From Thermocaproicibacter sp041859875 (lineage in GTDB: Bacteria > Bacillota > Clostridia > Oscillospirales > Acutalibacteraceae), in assembly GCA_041859875.1 (NCBI GenBank), contig JBFLFY010000004.1, forward strand, positions 35,657 to 99,656: DNA of 64,000 nucleotides, read 5' to 3'. The notes beneath the pieces were generated by a model. That model saw nothing but the letters and a program-made list of their open reading frames with translations. It had not been told where the DNA came from and ran no database searches. The translations under genes and the position numbers were made by a program. Below are positions 60,834-64,000 of this stretch, piece after piece. The stretch's first letter is position 1. Each line of letters opens with the position of its first letter.

Positions 60834-60859
60834 CAAAAAGCCGCCCGCTATGCGGGCGG
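60834..60859 (-). terminator. Leftward terminator without a matching gene
   Basis: CCGCCCGC and GCGGGCGG form an 8-bp stem with a 3-base loop; the T tract is on the minus strand. No leftward gene now ends here, so it may be left over from deleted sequence. The rest of 60582-61006 holds only the IS3 remnant and the cotJ leader. Confidence 0.65.
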
Positions 60860-61006
60860 GATTCGACGCTTAAGCAAAGAGCAGCACTCTTCTGCTCCTC
60901 TAAACCAGTTTCAGTCATTTTCTTTTCGCACTTAGAGAATCCTTTTCGCATATTATAAGGACGAACCAAAACTTACCGCTCTCTTTATGCGAAAGGAGAA
61001 ATACCT

Positions 61007-61216
61007 GTGGAAACAAAAACTGCAGCGCAAATGGGGGCCGCGGAAAAGGGCTGCAAACCGAACCTTACCCCTTTTCCGTCCAGCACTCCCACAGCGATGG
61101 CTTATATCCCATTTCAACAGTTTGGAAAGCTGTATGCGCCTGAAGAGGCACTTGATGCCGGCACCCTCTTCCCCGAACTGAACAAACCGTTCTTAGGGGG
61201 AGGCGCACTGAAATGA
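61007..61216 (+). CDS. cotJA: Spore coat-associated protein CotJA
   Basis: A 69-residue protein with the diagnostic block AYIPFQQFGKLYAPEEALDA GTLFPELNKPF. In Bacillus the cotJABC products are made in the mother cell and assembled into the inner spore coat. Initiates at GTG after AAAGGAGA. Overlaps cotJB by four bases. Upstream 60950-60958 reads GCATATTAT, but no sporulation-sigma promoter was assigned with confidence. Confidence 0.93.
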   Translation: METKTAAQMGAAEKGCKPNLTPFPSSTPTAMAYIPFQQFGKLYAPEEALDAGTLFPELNKPFLGGGALK

Positions 61217-61455
61217 CAGAAAAAGAAAAGATGCTGCGTCAGCTCAACGCCTTGCACTTTTCAATGCTGGAGCTTCACCTTTACCTGGATTCCCACCCCG
61301 GCGACTGCGACGCCGCCGCACAGATGGAAGAATACCGCAAGCAGGCAGCAGAGCTCACGAAAAAATATGAAGCCGCTTACGGCCCACTGAATGAATCCCA
61401 AAAAGATACCAGCCGCTGGGCCTGGATTTCCGATCCGTGGCCCTGGGATATTTGA
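61213..61455 (+). CDS. cotJB: Spore coat protein CotJB
   Basis: An 80-residue CotJB-domain protein: LRQLNALHFSMLELHLYLDS, then HPGDCDAAAQMEEYRKQAAE and the C-terminal YGPLNESQKDTSRWAWISDP WPWDI. It starts in an ATGA overlap with cotJA and precedes cotJC by 15 bases. Length and motifs are normal. Confidence 0.93.
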   Translation: MTEKEKMLRQLNALHFSMLELHLYLDSHPGDCDAAAQMEEYRKQAAELTKKYEAAYGPLNESQKDTSRWAWISDPWPWDI

Positions 61456-61470
61456 GAGGAGGATTCTGAG

Positions 61471-61737
61471 ATGTGGACTTATGAAAAGCGGCTTCAGTAC
61501 CCTGTAAAAATTAAGAACCCAAACCCAAAACTCGCGCAGATTGTAATTGCGCAGTATGGCGGGCCAGATGGAGAAATCGGCGCTTCGCTCCGTTACCTGA
61601 GCCAGCGCTACAGTATGCCGTACCCTGAACTGAAAGCTATATTAACCGATGTAGGTATATCTGTAACTAAATTGCTTATCTATCTGAGCCGCTCAAAATG
61701 CCATAGCCTTCGCAAGCTGTCGCAGTTCCTGCATTAA
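61471..61737 (+). pseudogene. cotJC: CotJC manganese catalase-like protein, truncated
   Basis: The first ~62 residues are normal CotJC (MWTYEKRLQYPVKIKNPNPK, IAQYGGPDGEIGASLRYLSQ, MPYPELKAILTDVG). At about 61656 homology stops abruptly, and 26 unrelated residues follow before the stop. Family members have about 190 residues; the metal-ligand Glu/His of the following TEEL-H-E helix and everything beyond is lost. AGAGGAGG precedes the ATG, so it was a functional gene. An insertion-deletion is the likely cause, not a point mutation. Confidence 0.85.
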
Positions 61738-61962
61738 TTTCTTTTCAGATTTTGCGGCATCATTTGTTTGGCATCCTTCACGGTAAGCGCGAATCCAATT
61801 CCTCCGGGCGCATTACCTTCATCTATCTCTTGCATAAGCAGATACCAGATTTTCCACACGATTTATCCAATTTCTGATGTTTGAGAAATGGATTTTACCA
61901 TGTTACTATTATCATACCTGACAGGCTATGGATCGGAATGGACTGGAAAAAGGAGAGTTATT
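61738..61962. other. Junk-like junction between cotJC and the GH18 gene
   Basis: On the minus strand 61730-61830 encodes a short open stretch without a start, RNWIRAYREGCQTNDAAKSE followed by KKLMQELRQLAKAMAF and a stop. A partly similar phrase, NIRNWINRVENLVSAYARDR, lies just upstream in another frame. This looks like the decayed end of an unidentified gene. It may be the sequence that replaced the 3' part of cotJC. Confidence 0.35.
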
Positions 61963-63192
61963 GTGAAGACTGGCTTTACTAGGAAGAGACTTCCGCTTAT
62001 CATTCTCGCGTTGATATTTACAGCTATAGCAATTTCTATCACTGCCCGAAGCGGATCTGACACACTGCTCGCGAAGGCAGTCTGGTCAATACCGAAGGCT
62101 GTGGAAAAACTGCGTGATACCAATGCTGCTGTAAAAAAAACGCCGCCCGGCAAAATAGCGAAGCCCGCTTCTTCCTCTTCTGCAGCTTCATCTTCTTCAG
62201 CGGCATCCAGGGCATCTTCGGTTCCTTCCTCCACTGCCTCATGTGCGTACTCTTCCGGCGTATCGGGGGCAGCGTCGTCTACTTATGCTTCGGTTTCTTC
62301 CAGCACTGCTTCCGCCGCGGTGCCTTTGCCTTTTTCGCACCCCGCCCGCATCATGGTCGGCTATTATGGCAGCTGGGCAGCCTACTCCGGGTTTACGCCG
62401 GACAAGATCAGCGCTTCCGGCCTGACCGTCCTCAATTATGCGTTTGCTACTATTGGGGCTGACCTCAGGATTGCGGCGAACGACAGCAATATTGACTACT
62501 CAAATTTCAGTAAACTCAGGGCGCTGAAAAGCGCTTATCCTTCGCTTAGAACCGTGATTTCTGTTGGCGGATGGGATGGCTCCCAACGCTTTTCCGACGC
62601 AGCCTTAACGGACGCCTCCCGAACTGCTTTCGCGGACAGCGTCATCGCTTTTATCAAGACGAACGGTTTTGACGGAGTGGATATCGACTGGGAATATCCG
62701 ACGGGCGGCGGTCTTTCCACCAATGTTTCCCGCTCTGTGGATAAAACGAACTTTGGTCTGCTTTTGAAAACACTCCGCGCGAAGCTGGACAGGCAAGGGA
62801 TTTCGGATAATAAACACTATATCCTTTCTTTTGCCGGTGAGGCAAGCGGCAGTTACGCGGCAGGCATCGGTATTGCAAATATCGCGCAGTATGTGGATTA
62901 CGGAATGATTATGACTTATGACATTCACGGAAACTGGGACACTTACACCGATTTCAACGCTCCGCTTTACATACCACCCGGTACTTCCCCCCAGTATAAA
63001 ACGAGTGTAGACAGCGCAGTTCGCAGCTGGCTGAACTACGGGTTTCCGGCAAACAAGATGGTTATGGGAGTCCCGTTTTACGGATATGCTTATCAGGGCG
63101 TTTCGAACGGGAACAACAGCCTGACGATATATCGCAGGCGGAGACAACACAGACTGCCGGTCAGAAGCAGAACACAATTTCGCATAGCTTGA
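61963..63192 (+). CDS. GH18 glycosidase (chitinase/spore-lytic type), C-terminally damaged
   Basis: A 409-residue exported protein: transmembrane/signal helix (RLPLIILALIFTAIAISITA), a Ser/Ala-rich linker to about residue 125, then a GH18 barrel beginning IMVGYYGSWAAYSGFTPDKI. The catalytic DGVDIDWEYP (acid Glu near 243) and VISVGGWDGSQRF are intact, as is MIMTYDIHGNW. After VPFYGYAYQGVSNGNNSL the reading frame runs into basic residues (YRRRRQHRLPVRSRT) and stops. The last barrel strands, roughly 70-100 residues, are missing. It starts at GTG after AAGGAGAG. It could act on chitin or peptidoglycan if folded; loss of the end makes activity doubtful. Confidence 0.8.
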   Translation: MKTGFTRKRLPLIILALIFTAIAISITARSGSDTLLAKAVWSIPKAVEKLRDTNAAVKKTPPGKIAKPASSSSAASSSSAASRASSVPSSTASCAYSSGVSGAASSTYASVSSSTASAAVPLPFSHPARIMVGYYGSWAAYSGFTPDKISASGLTVLNYAFATIGADLRIAANDSNIDYSNFSKLRALKSAYPSLRTVISVGGWDGSQRFSDAALTDASRTAFADSVIAFIKTNGFDGVDIDWEYPTGGGLSTNVSRSVDKTNFGLLLKTLRAKLDRQGISDNKHYILSFAGEASGSYAAGIGIANIAQYVDYGMIMTYDIHGNWDTYTDFNAPLYIPPGTSPQYKTSVDSAVRSWLNYGFPANKMVMGVPFYGYAYQGVSNGNNSLTIYRRRRQHRLPVRSRTQFRIA

Positions 63193-63205
63193 ATTGAAGG
63201 AATAA

Positions 63206-63300
63206 CCTGTAAGAAGACAGAACAACCACTGTTTTCTTACAGGTTATAATCAATTATTATATGGAAATTCAACCCCTGCCCAGTTTGCTTGGGCAGGGGT
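63206..63300 (+). terminator. Two consecutive hairpins after the GH18 gene
   Basis: ACCTGTAAGAA...TTCTTACAGGT (63207-63246) has a weak tail. CCCCTGCCCA...TGGGCAGGGG (63275-63299) follows within 30 bases and is likewise followed by few T residues. One or both probably end the GH18 transcript. Confidence 0.5.
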
Positions 63301-63431
63301 GCATAAAAATTGTCTTTTCCTGCCTGCTTTCACCAGTTTACCCGTGGTGTCCCGTGAGGGCTTTTCGTGCAGCAAATCCGCACTCTACTACGCAGACTGC
63401 GGATTTTTGCTTCGCTCGCGTCCAAAGATGG

Positions 63432-63437
63432 TATAAT
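63432..63437 (+). promoter_or_regulatory. Extended -10 promoter element before the last gene
   Basis: TGGTATAAT matches the extended -10 form (TGnTATAAT). The -35 (possibly TTGCTT near 63407) is poor, which extended -10 promoters tolerate. It is about 45 bases before the start codon. Confidence 0.5.
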
Positions 63438-63482
63438 AACTGCAGAAGAAGCAATTCGAAATAACCAAACGGAGGCGATATG

Positions 63483-64000
63483 ATGTCTGTTTTGGCAGCT
63501 TTTGCCGTGCCGCATCCGCCCATTATTCTGCCGGAAATCGGGCACGGGGAAGAGAGAAAAATCCGGAAAACCATTGCGGCCTACCGCACCGTTATGAGGC
63601 AGGCCGCGCTCCTTAGGCCTGAGACGATTATCCTGACCAGCCCGCACAGCGTGATGTATGCGGATTATTTCCATGTTTCGCCCGGCCGGGAAGCACAGGG
63701 GGATTTCAGCCAGTTCGGAGCCCCGCAGGTTCGCGTGCACGCAGAGTATGACACAGAGTTCGTCAAGGCGCTGTCGCAGCTTTGCGGAGAGCGAAAGATC
63801 CCGGCGGGGACATTCGGGGAGCGTGGGAAGGAGCTCGACCACGCCACCATGATACCGCTCCGCTTTCTGAATGAATCCGGCGCAGGGCAGTACCGGCTTG
63901 TGCGCATCGGCCTTTCCGGCCTGCCGCCGCTGATGCATTACCGGTTGGGGCAGTGCATTGCCACAGCGGCTGAGAAGCTCGGGCGCCGCGTCGTCGTCAT
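63483..64000 (+). CDS. AmmeMemoRadiSam system protein A, N-terminal part (LigB-like domain)
   Basis: The first 172 codons lie in the window and the frame is open at the edge. MSVLAAFAVPHPPIILPEIG, TSPHSVMYADYFHVSPG, FGAPQVRVHAEYDTEFVKAL and RGKELDHATMIPLRF match the extradiol-dioxygenase-like LigB domain. In Firmicutes this domain is commonly joined to an AMMECR1 domain in AmmeMemoRadiSam protein A. The system, found with a radical SAM enzyme, has no settled biochemical role. GGAGG precedes two adjacent ATG codons (63480 and 63483). Confidence 0.88.
   Translation, partial: MSVLAAFAVPHPPIILPEIGHGEERKIRKTIAAYRTVMRQAALLRPETIILTSPHSVMYADYFHVSPGREAQGDFSQFGAPQVRVHAEYDTEFVKALSQLCGERKIPAGTFGERGKELDHATMIPLRFLNESGAGQYRLVRIGLSGLPPLMHYRLGQCIATAAEKLGRRVVV

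Noticed and set aside
1..64000. tRNA or rRNA genes
   Set aside because: No rRNA-like segment or tRNA cloverleaf with a GTTCRA-type T-loop was noticed while reading; a tRNAscan-SE run would settle this.

Overview
The window looks like a chromosomal segment of an anaerobic, endospore-forming Clostridia bacterium, most like Oscillospiraceae (Ruminococcaceae). The grounds are the Firmicutes-type ribosome-binding sites, spoIID and cotJABC sporulation genes, a GlgC/GlgD pair, ECF-type vitamin uptake, a glnA gene behind an ANTAR-type attenuator, and Clostridia-style type IV pilus genes. The genus cannot be fixed from sequence alone. The backbone is moderately GC-rich; one antibiotic-resistance gene near the right end is clearly AT-richer.

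Layout. 1-4.7 kb: leftward glycogen operon glgB-glgC-glgD-glgA (glgA runs off the left edge). 4.9-9.7 kb: an MMPL/RND-type exporter with a large secreted partner protein, divergent from a response regulator/histidine kinase pair (9.9-12.0 kb). 12.0-12.9 kb: the wreck of an ABC-F ribosome-protection gene that keeps its attenuator leader. 12.9-19.5 kb: gapA, a membrane protein, a citrate synthase, spoIID and a MORN-repeat protein.

19.8-32.2 kb: a complete type IV pilus locus. Three leftward genes encode minor pilins, two of them very large and apparently related to each other. A divergent rightward set encodes the major pilin, a PilM-PilN fusion, PilO, prepilin peptidase, PilB, PilT and PilC. 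The divergent intergenic region contains a short leader ORF whose codons form one arm of a strong terminator. 32.4-34.2 kb: an AraC-type regulator, a small protein and trmL. 34.3-38.3 kb: the lower-glycolysis genes pgk, tpiA and gpmI, with a 107-bp tandem repeat before gpmI.

38.5-48.6 kb: an oligopeptide-binding lipoprotein, a BASS-family transporter, a second citrate synthase, a probable niacin ECF S-component behind a palindromic operator, an Xaa-Pro aminopeptidase behind another palindromic operator, an amino-acid ABC transporter and a GNAT acetyltransferase. 48.8-49.4 kb: two small unknown proteins. 49.5-53.7 kb: potABCD polyamine uptake. 53.8-57.3 kb: glnA, an L,D-transpeptidase, a HAD phosphatase and a zinc-ribbon membrane protein.

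57.3-61 kb is a mobile/resistance island: an internally deleted IS1182-family element, a tetracycline-resistance ribosomal protection gene with a Tn916-like attenuated leader, and an IS3-family remnant. 61.0-63.2 kb: cotJA and cotJB intact, cotJC broken, and a GH18 glycosidase that has lost its C-terminal end. The window ends inside an AmmeMemoRadiSam system gene.

A recurring theme is control by leader RNA. The ABC-F remnant, the pilus region, glnA and tet each have a leader with an intrinsic terminator, three of them with a short leader ORF.
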